From Veillonella parvula DSM 2008 (GTDB lineage Bacteria; Bacillota; Negativicutes; Veillonellales; Veillonellaceae): a stretch of 64,000 nucleotides of DNA. Shown in pieces: positions 44,363 through 54,503 of the stretch. Where the stretch lies: positions 1,326,501 through 1,390,500 of the forward strand of contig NC_013520.1 in NCBI RefSeq assembly GCF_000024945.1. Reading direction: 5' to 3'. Below the pieces are notes generated by a model. That model was not told where the DNA came from. It saw nothing but the letters and a program-made list of their open reading frames with translations, and ran no database searches. The translations under genes and the position numbers were made by a program. Every line of letters starts with the position of its first letter. The stretch's first letter is position 1.

Positions 44363-45403
44363 TTATACTTCTTCAGTTACTTCTTCACCGATTACATCGA
44401 TTTCTTCAGTACCAACAGCTAATGTATCACGAATAATGCGATCGATTTCATCAGCTATTTGTGGATTATCTAACAAGTATTGTTTAGCCGCTTCCTTACC
44501 TTGGCCCATACGTTCCCCATTATAAGAATACCAAGCACCAGATTTATTAATAATTTCCATATTTGTACCAATATCAATAAGTGTGCCAGTTTTAGAAATA
44601 CCTTCGCCATACATCAAATCAAATTCAGCGGTCTTAAATGGAGGTGCCACCTTATTTTTAACAACTTTGACTTTTGTGCGAGCACCAACATTTTCGTTAT
44701 TTGCTTTGATCAATTCTCCTTTACGAACATCAAGACGCACAGAGGAATAGAATTTCAACGCACGACCACCAGTTGTTGTTTCAGGATTACCAAACATAAC
44801 ACCTACTTTTTCACGTAATTGGTTGATGAAGATAACAACTGTTTTGGATTTACTGATGATACCAGTCAATTTACGCAAGGCTTTACTCATCAAACGAGCT
44901 TGTAAACCTACATGAGCGTCACCCATTTCACCATCAATTTCCGCTTTAGGTACCAATGCTGCTACGGAGTCAACTACAACAATATCTACTGCACCACTGC
45001 GAACAAGGGCTTCTGTAATTTCAAGAGCTTGTTCTCCATTATCTGGTTGAGAAATCAACAAATTATTGATATCTACACCCAAATTGCGAGCATATACAGG
45101 ATCCATCGCATGCTCCGCATCAATAAATGCTGCAATGCCACCTTGTTTTTGAGCTTCTGCTACCGCGTGAAGAGCTACTGTTGTTTTACCAGAAGATTCT
45201 GGACCATAGATTTCAATTACACGACCACGAGGAAAACCACCTACACCAACAGCGATATCAATAGCTAGAGAACCAGAGGAAATCACCTCTACATTCATGC
45301 GATCTGCCGCCTCACCAAGACGCATAATAGCACCTTTACCAAAATCTTTTTCAATTTGTTTTAATGCGTTATCCAACGCTGCTTGTCTACCATCTACAGC
45401 CAT
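44363..45403 (-). CDS. recA: Recombinase RecA
   Basis: A 346-aa recombinase of normal length. Walker A is GPESSGKTT, Walker [11 protein letters not shown], the L1/L2 DNA-binding region includes [17 protein letters not shown] and [20 protein letters not shown], and an acidic tail ends in EEVTEEV. It forms filaments on single-stranded DNA for strand exchange and SOS cleavage. AAAGGGG precedes the ATG. No LexA-type box could be confirmed by eye. It is flanked by cinA (4-bp gap) and recX, a common competence/repair operon. Confidence 0.99.
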   Translation of the reverse strand: MAVDGRQAALDNALKQIEKDFGKGAIMRLGEAADRMNVEVISSGSLAIDIAVGVGGFPRGRVIEIYGPESSGKTTVALHAVAEAQKQGGIAAFIDAEHAMDPVYARNLGVDINNLLISQPDNGEQALEITEALVRSGAVDIVVVDSVAALVPKAEIDGEMGDAHVGLQARLMSKALRKLTGIISKSKTVVIFINQLREKVGVMFGNPETTTGGRALKFYSSVRLDVRKGELIKANNENVGARTKVKVVKNKVAPPFKTAEFDLMYGEGISKTGTLIDIGTNMEIINKSGAWYSYNGERMGQGKEAAKQYLLDNPQIADEIDRIIRDTLAVGTEEIDVIGEEVTEEV

Positions 45404-45407
45404 TATT

Positions 45408-46655
45408 TTATTTCCCCTTTTCTGTTATATAAGTATAAACATAGTAAAGTGCTAGCTCTGCTGCACTTTGTCTAATATCTTCTCGATTGCCAATTAAATT
45501 AGCTTTATGGGCTACCGTACCATGTGGACCAGTAACACCAAACCAAACAAGACCAACAGGCTTTTCTAGCGTACCGCCTCCAGGACCAGCTATGCCTGTC
45601 GTAGAAACAGCATATGTTGTTTGACCAACAATTCGTGCCCCCTCTGCCATAGCCTTAGCCACTTGCTCACTAACAGCACCATACGCATCTAACATATCTT
45701 GTGGTACACCTAAAACACGATGTTTCACATCATTACTATACGAAATGACACCACCCATATAGTACTCACTACTACCACTGACATTAGTCAGTAGTTTGCC
45801 AACCAATCCTGATGTACAAGATTCAGCAGTGCTAATCGTACTGTGTTCCTCTAGCAAGGTACGGCCTAGAGTTTCCTCCATAGAAATCGTTAAGTCGCGT
45901 CCTACGCGAGAGCCTAAACGCTCTCGTATGATTGCATCCCAAGGATTTAGTAGGTCTTGGGCCGCTTCTAATGTTTCAGCCTTAGCAGTGATACGAACCT
46001 CAATGTAGCCCTTTTTAATGAGCAAAGCGATCGTCGGATTAGATTGCTTCTTAATGAGATCCATCAAGGTGCTTTCTAAATCAATTTCACGAATATCATA
46101 TACACCATAACGATAAGATGTAACAACCCCTTGAGAACCAAATCGACCATTTAAATAAGGAACTACACTCTCTTGGAACATGCCCTTCATTTCTCCAGGA
46201 GGTCCAGGCAGAAGTATGTATGTAGTGTCACCATCTTCAACGACTACACCTGGTGCAACTCCAACAGGGTTATATAATACCTTCGCCCCTTCTGGTAATT
46301 GTGCCTCTCGCCGACTCGCATCAGGTATAGTACGGTTTACACTTTTAAAAAACCGTTCAAGCTCATTCATGGCCTCTTGATTAAACACAATAGGTCTACC
46401 AATTGAATCGGCAAGTACATTACGTGTAATATCACCCTGCGTAGGTCCTAACCCACCAGTACTAATAACGATATCAGCCCTTGTACTAGCGAGCTGAAAG
46501 ACTTCAGCCATTCGTTTAGGATTATCACCTACTACTGATTGATGGGCAATGGTATATCCTAATTTATTTAACTCTTGTGCTAGCCATGATACATTCGTAT
46601 TTACTGTATCACCTAGCAATAATTCTGAACCTGTAGAAATAAGTTCTACAATCAT
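45408..46655 (-). CDS. cinA: CinA family competence/damage-inducible protein
   Basis: A 415-aa two-domain protein. The N-terminal MoaB/Mog-like domain ([53 protein letters not shown]) belongs to COG1058, linked to ADP-ribose/NMN metabolism. The C-terminal CinA domain ([56 protein letters not shown]) is a nicotinamide-nucleotide amidase in characterised members. GGAGGTGAT lies before the ATG. It is upstream of recA as in many Firmicutes. Confidence 0.95.
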   Translation of the reverse strand: MIVELISTGSELLLGDTVNTNVSWLAQELNKLGYTIAHQSVVGDNPKRMAEVFQLASTRADIVISTGGLGPTQGDITRNVLADSIGRPIVFNQEAMNELERFFKSVNRTIPDASRREAQLPEGAKVLYNPVGVAPGVVVEDGDTTYILLPGPPGEMKGMFQESVVPYLNGRFGSQGVVTSYRYGVYDIREIDLESTLMDLIKKQSNPTIALLIKKGYIEVRITAKAETLEAAQDLLNPWDAIIRERLGSRVGRDLTISMEETLGRTLLEEHSTISTAESCTSGLVGKLLTNVSGSSEYYMGGVISYSNDVKHRVLGVPQDMLDAYGAVSEQVAKAMAEGARIVGQTTYAVSTTGIAGPGGGTLEKPVGLVWFGVTGPHGTVAHKANLIGNREDIRQSAAELALYYVYTYITEKGK

Positions 46656-46692
46656 CAGATCACCTCCACAATCGAATGTATCGAACTGTGTA

Positions 46693-48039
46693 TTATTCTA
46701 CAACTGTAGCTACTACATCATAAGCAAAGCCTTGCTCTACTTGTACCTTAAGAATATCACCAGGTTGAATGTCTTCACCGCAGTCTTCAATGTACATATT
46801 ACCATCTACATCAGGTGCTTGAGATTTCAATCGACCTTTTGCAAGCAATGTGTTATTCTCGCCTTCTTCGATTTCCTCTACCATCGCATAATCAATGGTA
46901 CCTTCTAAATCGCGATTGTTCTCTTCAGAGATAGCAGCTTGGATGGACATAAGAACGTGATAACGCTCTTCTTTGACCTCTTCTGGTATTTGGTCTTCAC
47001 GAGCACCCGCTGGTGTACCAGCCTCTTGAGAATATGTAAATACGCCCATGTTATCAAATTTGATTTCTTTTACAAAGTCACAAAGTTCCTCAAATTGTTC
47101 ATCTGTTTCACCAGGGAATCCAACGATGATAGAGGTGCGCAATGTAATATGAGTCGGCGCATTTCTAATTTTCTTAAGTAAACGCTCAATATCATTGCGA
47201 TCGTCTCGGCGATTCATTTGTTTCAAGATATCGTTATTAACATGTTGCAATGGAATATCTACATATTTACAAAGCTTTGGCTCATTAACGATAATATCTA
47301 ACAATTCATCAGAGAAGAATGTCGGATATAGGTATAGCATGCGAATCCATTCTATGCCCTCTACAGTTGTTAATTCTTTTAACAATGTAGTCAACAATGG
47401 TTTACCATTATTAAGGTCGATGCCATAACTTGTTGTATCTTGAGCGATAAGGACAACTTCCTTAACCCCTGTCGCTGCCAATCGTTCCACTTCAGCCTTG
47501 ATAGACTCGATAGTCCGACTACGGAATGCACCGCGTACCTTTGGAATAATACAGAATGTACACCCGTTATTACAGCCTTCCGCAATTTTAACATATGCAC
47601 TATAACGAGGTGTTGTTTGAATACGAGGCATGCGCTCATCATAGATATTCGTAATATTTTCCATTATACAACTACGATTGCCGTGCTCAATAGCATCAAC
47701 GGCTACCATAACTTGATCCCATGCACCGGTACCGATTAATGCATCAATTTCAGGAATTTCTTGGAATAATTCATCCTGATATTGTTGGCTAAGACAACCT
47801 GCTACGATAAGGCCCTTACAAGCACCATCTTCCTTATATTGAGCAACCTCAAGGATGGTATTAATAGACTCAGCCTTAGCTTTTTCAATAAAAGTACAGG
47901 TATTTACAACGATAAGATCTGCTTCGCTTAAGTCTTCTGTAATTGAATAGCCATTATCTCGCAATAATCCTAACATTACCTCTGTATCTACTAAATTTTT
48001 AGCACAACCTAGGCTAACATATCCTAATTTTTTCCCCAT
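46693..48039 (-). CDS. rimO: Ribosomal protein S12 methylthiotransferase
   Basis: A 448-aa radical SAM methylthiotransferase that modifies Asp of S12. MiaB-type N-terminal domain: VSLGCAKNLVDTEVMLG, VNTCTFIEKAKAESI and GCLSQQY (three cluster cysteines). Radical SAM motif: AEGCNNGCTFCIIPKVRG. The C-terminal TRAM domain ends near EQGFAYDVVATVVE. The ATG at 48039 has AAAGGA at proper distance; the longer frame starts at a GTG before that site. It is 37 bp upstream of cinA in the same direction. Confidence 0.96.
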   Translation of the reverse strand: MGKKLGYVSLGCAKNLVDTEVMLGLLRDNGYSITEDLSEADLIVVNTCTFIEKAKAESINTILEVAQYKEDGACKGLIVAGCLSQQYQDELFQEIPEIDALIGTGAWDQVMVAVDAIEHGNRSCIMENITNIYDERMPRIQTTPRYSAYVKIAEGCNNGCTFCIIPKVRGAFRSRTIESIKAEVERLAATGVKEVVLIAQDTTSYGIDLNNGKPLLTTLLKELTTVEGIEWIRMLYLYPTFFSDELLDIIVNEPKLCKYVDIPLQHVNNDILKQMNRRDDRNDIERLLKKIRNAPTHITLRTSIIVGFPGETDEQFEELCDFVKEIKFDNMGVFTYSQEAGTPAGAREDQIPEEVKEERYHVLMSIQAAISEENNRDLEGTIDYAMVEEIEEGENNTLLAKGRLKSQAPDVDGNMYIEDCGEDIQPGDILKVQVEQGFAYDVVATVVE

Positions 48040-48095
48040 TCCATATCCTTTCGTCACTAGATTCTTTTTTTATTTCTTGGATTTATACAACTGAC

Positions 48096-49133
48096 TTAGT
48101 CCTTACGGAATCGTACCTGGCTAACCCAATGATTTAACAATAACTTTTTACCTTCTAGGGTATAACCACCATTCACAGGCCATAACACTAAATCATGCCC
48201 TATAGAATCTTTTGGCTCATCCATCTCAGGATTAGTAAATATATAGGTAAAATTCTTTTCTACCATATATTTCGCCGTTTTAGAGGATAGTAACCAATTA
48301 ATAAACTCTACACTATCTGCTTTATGTTTTGAATTTTTTAAAACAGCAGCACCAGTCACATAATAAGACGTACCATCTTTAGGATAAATGATCTTAATTG
48401 GATACCCATGATGACTATATTGCGCCGCATCAGACAAGTTACCAATACCAATATTTGTCTCCCCTAGCGCAGTTAAGCGTATTGGAGTAGACAAAAATTT
48501 AGCATGTTGAACCACATGAGGCTTCAAACTATACAAGTATTCAAGAGCCTCTGGTTCCCCTTTGTACTCTACCATATTGTATAGCAAATTGGCCGCATTC
48601 TGAGATGCTACAAAATCAGTCATAACGATAGACCAATCACCTTGTTTTCCCAATGTTTCCCATGTAGTAATATATTTACCAATGCCATTATGGAAGGTAT
48701 CATTCTGAACAAATACGATTGGATCGTACCAGAGACCAACCCAATAGCCATTTGGATCCTTTAGATTATCACGTACCTCGTCAATACGTTCATTGACGAT
48801 GGGCATATATTTACCTGCATTGGCACCAACTACGAGATTATCTTCAGAAGTTAGCACCAAATCACCAGAAGTATCAGCCACGGTAGAAGCCGACCGTAGC
48901 GACATTTGTTCCTCTGTAAGAGGCATTACAGTAACTTTTACCTTTTGTTCCTCTTCATAACGCTCAGCAAGCATAGCTGTCAAAGTATTAGGCAAATCTG
49001 TATAGACTATAATTTCACCACGAATAGGCTCTTTGGCCTGTTCTATTTGTTCTTGTTGGTAAAAGTTTATACCATAAATCAACATTCCTACCACAAATAA
49101 TGCTAAGATGCTCGGAGCAATCCATCGTTTCAT
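48096..49133 (-). CDS. Extracellular solute-binding protein, lone
   Basis: A 345-aa periplasmic-binding-protein-like protein. A single N-terminal hydrophobic segment (about 5-23, IAPSILALFVVGMLIYGI) lacks a lipoprotein Cys and a clear cleavage site, so it may stay anchored in the membrane. The mature part has EIIVYTDLPNTLTAMLAERYEE, LVLTSEDNLVV, YWVGLWYDPIVFV and SVEFINWLLSSKTAKYMV, the pattern of ABC iron/sulfate/polyamine-type binding proteins. No permease or ATPase gene is nearby, so ligand and partner are unknown. AGGAGG precedes the ATG. Confidence 0.8.
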   Translation of the reverse strand: MKRWIAPSILALFVVGMLIYGINFYQQEQIEQAKEPIRGEIIVYTDLPNTLTAMLAERYEEEQKVKVTVMPLTEEQMSLRSASTVADTSGDLVLTSEDNLVVGANAGKYMPIVNERIDEVRDNLKDPNGYWVGLWYDPIVFVQNDTFHNGIGKYITTWETLGKQGDWSIVMTDFVASQNAANLLYNMVEYKGEPEALEYLYSLKPHVVQHAKFLSTPIRLTALGETNIGIGNLSDAAQYSHHGYPIKIIYPKDGTSYYVTGAAVLKNSKHKADSVEFINWLLSSKTAKYMVEKNFTYIFTNPEMDEPKDSIGHDLVLWPVNGGYTLEGKKLLLNHWVSQVRFRKD

Positions 49134-49195
49134 ATATGCCTCCTATAAGACATAAAGTATCTTAAAATGAGAGTAGCTAGAGCTACTCTCTAGGT

Positions 49196-51136
49196 TTAAC
49201 GACCACCAAAACTTTTATTAGATGTACGAACTTTAGTCACATCTCTACTACGCCTTTTGGCAGTCCGGCATTGATTCCTAGGTTCGCAATCTCGTTTGCC
49301 ATTACGGAATTTACTAGATTGGCTAATACGCTTAGAATTTCCACTAATTGGGCGCGGTGGAATTAAGCATTCCGGGCCAAAGCCAATTAAATCACGTCGG
49401 TTGGCTTCTATGAGAGCCTCTTTAACAAGATCATAGTTTTCAATATTTTTAAACTGCATCAAAGCGCGTTGTTTTGCTTTATCTCGCCCCTTTTTAGCAA
49501 CATATACAGGCTTTCCATCTAGTGGATTAATGCCCGTATAATACATGCAAGTAGAAAGACTACCCGGTGTAGGGATAAAATCCTGTACTTGCTCAGGGTA
49601 CATATGGTGGTCTCGTAAAAATTCCGCCAATTCAATAGCATCCTCTAACGCACAACCTGGATGAGAGCTCATAAAGTACGGAACTAAATATTGCTTTTTA
49701 CCAAGCTTTTTATTCGCCTCTTCAAACCAAGACTTAAAGGTTAGAAATTCTTCCTTACCAGCTTTTCCCATCATATTGGTAACGCGTTTAGATACATGTT
49801 CTGGGGCGACCTTTAACTGACCACTTACGTGAAACTCACAAAGTTCCCGCACAAAGTCTTTATTGTTATCGGCCAATACATAGTCATAGCGCAAACCGGA
49901 ACGAACAAATACCTTTTTTACACCTTTTAGCTTACGTAGTTTACGCAGTAAAGCAATATAATCATCGTGATTTGTATTCAAGTTTTCACAAGGCTCTGGA
50001 GCCGCACAGGTACGCCCTTTACAAGCACCATAAACAGCCTGTTTATCACAAGCCAGATGGCGGAAATTTGCCGTAGGGCCCCCTACATCATGAATATACC
50101 CCTTGAAGTTGTCCATCTTGATCATCTTATGTGCTTCGTCAATCAAAGACTCATGACTACGATTTTGGATAATACGACCTTGGTGATTCGTGATGGCACA
50201 GAAAGAACAACTGCCAAAACAGCCGCGTTGGCTTACAAGGCTAAACTGAACTTCGCTTAACGCTGGTACACCACCCTTATCATCGTATTTAGGATGCCAC
50301 TTTCGGATATATGGCAGGTTATAGACACCATCCATTTCATCCTGCGTCAATGGTAAAGCAGGTGTGTTCTGAATGAGATATCGATCACCATGTTTTTGGA
50401 CTACAATACGACCATAGAACGGATCTTGTTCATCGTATTGAATGCGGAATGCATCGGCAAAGTCCATCTTATCCGCCTTAATAGCTTCATAGGATGGGCA
50501 CTCTACATAGTCGATGGTTGGAATTTCCTTTGCCATGTAGCAAATACCGCGTATAGACGGCAAGGACTCTTTAAATCGACCTTGATCTAAGGCATCGGCT
50601 AGTTCAACGATTTGAAGTTCTCCCATACCATAGACAAGTACATCTGCCTTGGAATCTACTAAGATGGAGCGACGTACCGTATCTGACCAATAATCATAAT
50701 GACCAAAGCGGCGCAAAGACGCTTCTATACCACCGATAATAAGAGGTACATCATTGTAAGCCTCCTTCATGCGGTTAGCATATACCAAGGTAGCACGATC
50801 TGGACGATGACCTGATTCACCACCTGGAGAATAATCATCTTGACGACGAATTTTCTTTGCTGCCGTAAATTTATTGAGCATTGAGTCTAGATTCCCTGCC
50901 GTAACAAGGGATGCTAGACGCGGTTTACCTAGTTTTTTGAAATCCTCTACATCATTCCAATCTGGTTGATCTATAATGCCTACACGATAGCCTTTGGATT
51001 CTAAGTATCTACCAATAACCGCAGGAGCAAAGGATGGATGGTCCACATAAGCATCCCCACTGATGAGAACGAAATCTAATTCGGCCCAGCCACGTTCCTT
51101 CATCTCTGAAGGTTCTGTTACTAAAAATCTATCCAT
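49196..51136 (-). CDS. YgiQ family radical SAM protein
   Basis: About 646 aa. MDRFLVTEPSEMKERGWAELDFVLISGDAYVDHPSFAPAVIGRYLE is the YgiQ N-terminal domain; SQRGCFGSCSFCAITNHQG holds the radical SAM CxxxCxxC cluster; KVAPEHVSKRVTNMMGK and FMSSHPGC follow; the last 50 residues are basic (RTSNKSFGGR). The reaction is unknown for the family. The ATG at 51136 matches the usual family start, although the nearest ribosome-binding site is rather far; a TTG at 51172 is an alternative. Confidence 0.9.
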   Translation of the reverse strand: MDRFLVTEPSEMKERGWAELDFVLISGDAYVDHPSFAPAVIGRYLESKGYRVGIIDQPDWNDVEDFKKLGKPRLASLVTAGNLDSMLNKFTAAKKIRRQDDYSPGGESGHRPDRATLVYANRMKEAYNDVPLIIGGIEASLRRFGHYDYWSDTVRRSILVDSKADVLVYGMGELQIVELADALDQGRFKESLPSIRGICYMAKEIPTIDYVECPSYEAIKADKMDFADAFRIQYDEQDPFYGRIVVQKHGDRYLIQNTPALPLTQDEMDGVYNLPYIRKWHPKYDDKGGVPALSEVQFSLVSQRGCFGSCSFCAITNHQGRIIQNRSHESLIDEAHKMIKMDNFKGYIHDVGGPTANFRHLACDKQAVYGACKGRTCAAPEPCENLNTNHDDYIALLRKLRKLKGVKKVFVRSGLRYDYVLADNNKDFVRELCEFHVSGQLKVAPEHVSKRVTNMMGKAGKEEFLTFKSWFEEANKKLGKKQYLVPYFMSSHPGCALEDAIELAEFLRDHHMYPEQVQDFIPTPGSLSTCMYYTGINPLDGKPVYVAKKGRDKAKQRALMQFKNIENYDLVKEALIEANRRDLIGFGPECLIPPRPISGNSKRISQSSKFRNGKRDCEPRNQCRTAKRRSRDVTKVRTSNKSFGGR

Positions 51137-51175
51137 TGACTGTGTAAATGCCTTTCTATCCTTCCTAATCAATCA

Positions 51176-51628
51176 TTAGAAAAGGAATAACCATAGTAAA
51201 AATAATGCCATACAAAATAGAATAATCCCCAAAATAATGCGTTCTTGTACAATAGAGCGTTGACGTTTTCGTTGACGCGTTTCTAAAGACATACGCTTTT
51301 TAGATGTTTGGTATTCAACGAACTCACTTTGTACCAAATTAGGAGTCGCTTGAGCCTTCCGTCTCGTAACAGAACGCAAGGAAAAAGTATCTATGTCACC
51401 TACTTGTCCTTGATATACTTTTACCAAGCGGTCCCCATCAAGATCTAAGTAGTTGCCATAGTTTCGAATAAAGCCCTTTACGTAGACTTGACCAGGAATG
51501 ATATCATAGTTGCCATCTTCGATAGCTTCTAAATAGGTTGTTTTAATGTGTAGCACTTGCTCCACATCTTTAAAGGTTAGATTACGTCTTACCCGTTCAC
51601 GTCGTAATTCCTCGCCTAATTCAGCCAT
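51176..51628 (-). CDS. RodZ-like helix-turn-helix membrane protein, short
   Basis: A 150-aa protein with an N-terminal HTH_25 domain (LGEELRRERVRRNLTFKDVEQVLHIKTTYLEAIEDGNYDIIPGQVYVKGFIRNYGNYLDLD), a basic juxtamembrane stretch (KKRMSLETRQRKRQRS) and a C-terminal membrane helix (IILGIILFCMALFLLWLFLF). RodZ normally continues with a periplasmic domain; here the protein ends right after the helix. A role in cell shape through MreB is possible but inferred. It sits between ftsK and the YgiQ gene, in the same direction as both. Confidence 0.85.
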   Translation of the reverse strand: MAELGEELRRERVRRNLTFKDVEQVLHIKTTYLEAIEDGNYDIIPGQVYVKGFIRNYGNYLDLDGDRLVKVYQGQVGDIDTFSLRSVTRRKAQATPNLVQSEFVEYQTSKKRMSLETRQRKRQRSIVQERIILGIILFCMALFLLWLFLF

Positions 51629-51676
51629 TTTCGTTCCTTTCTAAATCTACGTAATATTCATATAGTAATTAGCTCA

Positions 51677-54421
51677 TTATTGCTCGTCATTAGAATCGGA
51701 GAAATATCTAGCCTTAGCTTGTTCAGGGCTCATTAAAATTTCTCGAGCCTTACTGCCCATGCTAGGGCCAACGATTTTAAGGTCTTCCATTGTATCTACA
51801 AGACGTGCCGCACGGGTATAACCTATACGGAAACGACGTTGCAACATCGATACGGAAGCTTGACCAGATTCCATAACGAGATTAACAGCTCGCTCTAATA
51901 ATTCATCGCGGTAAACATCATTAGCATCAGAAGATTCTTTTTCAGCTTCCTTTTCCACATCTTGAGTTACCGTATTATCATATTCTGGTTCTCGTTGAGC
52001 TTTTACAAACTCTACAAGTTTTTCTACCTCATCATCAGAAATGAAGGCCCCTTGTACACGAATAGGTTTATTCGCGCCAATTGGAGCAAATAACATATCA
52101 CCTTTCCCCAATAGTTTCTCTGCCCCTGCCATATCAAGAATGGTACGGGAATCAATTTGAGAGCCTACAGCAAAGGAAATACGGCTCGGTACATTGGCCT
52201 TAATAGAACCAGTAATAACGTTAACAGATGGCCGCTGTGTAGCAAGAACCATGTGAATACCTGCGGCACGAGCCATTTGTGCTAAACGACTAATAGATTC
52301 TTCAATATCATCAGGAGCCGTCATCATAAGGTCAGCTAACTCGTCGATAATCAACACGATTAACGGCATAGCAGCCTTAGGATGCGCTTCATTATAGCTC
52401 TTGATATCGCGTTTACCAGATGCAGCAAACGCCTTATAACGAGCCTCCATTTCACGAACGGCCCAACGCAATACAGCTGCCGCTTTTTTCATATCCGTTA
52501 CAACCGGAGCCATCAAGTGAGGAATTCCGTTGTAAATAGACAATTCAACCATTTTAGGGTCGATTAATAATAACTTAACCTCTTCCGGTTTACGACTAAA
52601 GAGAATACTAGAAATCAATGTATTTACACATACGGATTTACCAGATCCAGTCGTACCAGCTACGAGCAAGTGAGGCATCTTAGCAAGATCCGTAATAACA
52701 GGTTTACCTGCAATATCCTTACCAAGACCGACAGGAATACCACCACGAGCATCTTTAAAGTCACTACAATCAAGTACATCACGTAAATGAACAGCTTCTG
52801 TCATTTTATTAGGCACCTCAATACCGATGGCAGATTTACCTGGAATCGGAGCCTCCATACGGATATGTTGCGCTGCTAAATTGAGGGCAATATCATCTGT
52901 TAAGTTAACGATACGACTCACTTTCACGCCTGGTGCAGGTTCAATTTCATAACGCGTAACAGTTGGACCTTGTGTAGCATTAACAACCTTAGCAGTAATA
53001 CCAAAGTCACTCAATACATGTTCAAGCATCATCGCATTTTGCGCTACTTCTTCACCATTGTTTTGACTTCCCTTCCCTTTCGCCAAAATATCTAGGCTTG
53101 GGAAGTGGTACGGTCTATCATAGGAACGATGAATTTGGCCATCTTTAGATACAGCTACTTGTGCCGTATCTTCTGTAGTACTAATAATGGACGGTACTTG
53201 TAAGCCCATGCCGGATATACCGGCCCCAGCACTTACGGAACTTGCAGCCGCACCCGTTCCTGGCACAACAGAAGCGATAGCACCATGATTAGTTTCCAAT
53301 GGATCCATCGTTGTATTTTGATAGGAGAATTCTGGTTCTTCGTCATCAGAGTTTGCTGCAGTTCCAAACTCATCCGTATATTCTTCATCTGGTGTATATG
53401 CATAGTCCTCATCGGGAACATATACATAATCATCACTCGTAGATCTATGTGTATCAGAGAATTGTTCAAAGTCATCAGCTTCATAAGACTTAGCATCATC
53501 AGATGCTTCAGAAATATTAGCCAATTGCTCAGCCGCACGATTACGTGCTTCTATCTCAGCCAATTCCTTCCAAGATGTAGGAGGTTTTGGCGACTCCACA
53601 GTAGTAACTGTATCTTCAGGAGTATCAACATCTACAGTCGTGCTAGAGTCAAAGAGATCTCTTCCAGTAGCGATGCTTTGTTTTTCCAATGTATCTAATG
53701 CTTGATCTGCTGCGTCAGCAAAGCGTGTGTCTTTTTCCCTGTTATAAGCTTTACGCTGTTCTGCCGCTTCTTTACGCTGTTCATTCCAGTCATCAAAAAC
53801 TTCTTTTGCAACAGCGACCTTCTCAGCAGCTACCTCTTTAGCTACATCTAGACCAACTTGCGTTTTGTCCGCAGCCTTTTGTAATCCACTGCGCAAAGAT
53901 AAACGTGTCACAAGAAGACCAAAAGCTATGAGTAAGAATACATCAAGAATAATAGCCCCTAAGTTGCCTAATAGTGTACGAAGAAATGTAGCAATTGCCC
54001 CACCTACGACACCACCTTGATTAACCAGTTGTGTAGTAATGAGTTCCTGCCCCTCAGGAACGCGCCACAAAGGAACAAGAGCTAACAAAAATAGGAAAAA
54101 CAAGGTCATTACAACGCCTCGTTTTGTAATGGAAATAAATGTATCCTTATATAATAATCTCCAACCTAACCAGAAAACGCATAAACAAGGAATGATACCG
54201 CCTAGGCCAAAGCCATAACGGAATACACCTGTTAAAATCTGCCCTACAAGGCCGAGTTCAAAGCCGAAAAAGCCGAGAAAAGAAATCACAGCAAAGGCAA
54301 TGACAATAAGACCTTTCACTTCGCTGCGCAAAGAAAAGCTTTGAGACTTTGATTGCTGTTTTGTACTTGTTCGCTTACGGCGTGTGGTGCGTCTTTTGGT
54401 GGAAGTATTTTCTTCTGCCAT
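51677..54421 (-). CDS. ftsK: DNA translocase FtsK/SpoIIIE
   Basis: About 914 aa. The N-terminus has a basic stretch (STKRRTTRRKRTSTK) and four membrane helices (about 30-175), then an acidic, low-complexity linker (about 220-400), then the motor: DFGITAKVVNATQGPTVTRYEIEPAPGVKVS, GTTGSGKSVCVN (Walker A), LIVLIIDELADLMM (Walker B), and the C-terminal winged-helix gamma domain (SMLQRRFRIGYTRAARLVDTMEDLKIVGP). It pumps chromosome DNA through the division septum. The start is at ATG 54421; the upstream TTG abuts the AAGGGG site. Confidence 0.96.
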   Translation of the reverse strand: MAEENTSTKRRTTRRKRTSTKQQSKSQSFSLRSEVKGLIVIAFAVISFLGFFGFELGLVGQILTGVFRYGFGLGGIIPCLCVFWLGWRLLYKDTFISITKRGVVMTLFFLFLLALVPLWRVPEGQELITTQLVNQGGVVGGAIATFLRTLLGNLGAIILDVFLLIAFGLLVTRLSLRSGLQKAADKTQVGLDVAKEVAAEKVAVAKEVFDDWNEQRKEAAEQRKAYNREKDTRFADAADQALDTLEKQSIATGRDLFDSSTTVDVDTPEDTVTTVESPKPPTSWKELAEIEARNRAAEQLANISEASDDAKSYEADDFEQFSDTHRSTSDDYVYVPDEDYAYTPDEEYTDEFGTAANSDDEEPEFSYQNTTMDPLETNHGAIASVVPGTGAAASSVSAGAGISGMGLQVPSIISTTEDTAQVAVSKDGQIHRSYDRPYHFPSLDILAKGKGSQNNGEEVAQNAMMLEHVLSDFGITAKVVNATQGPTVTRYEIEPAPGVKVSRIVNLTDDIALNLAAQHIRMEAPIPGKSAIGIEVPNKMTEAVHLRDVLDCSDFKDARGGIPVGLGKDIAGKPVITDLAKMPHLLVAGTTGSGKSVCVNTLISSILFSRKPEEVKLLLIDPKMVELSIYNGIPHLMAPVVTDMKKAAAVLRWAVREMEARYKAFAASGKRDIKSYNEAHPKAAMPLIVLIIDELADLMMTAPDDIEESISRLAQMARAAGIHMVLATQRPSVNVITGSIKANVPSRISFAVGSQIDSRTILDMAGAEKLLGKGDMLFAPIGANKPIRVQGAFISDDEVEKLVEFVKAQREPEYDNTVTQDVEKEAEKESSDANDVYRDELLERAVNLVMESGQASVSMLQRRFRIGYTRAARLVDTMEDLKIVGPSMGSKAREILMSPEQAKARYFSDSNDEQ

Positions 54422-54503
54422 AAATCTATACAAACCCCTTACTTATATAACATTACAGTAAATTAACTTATCATTATATTATAGCATATATCGTAATATT
54501 AAG

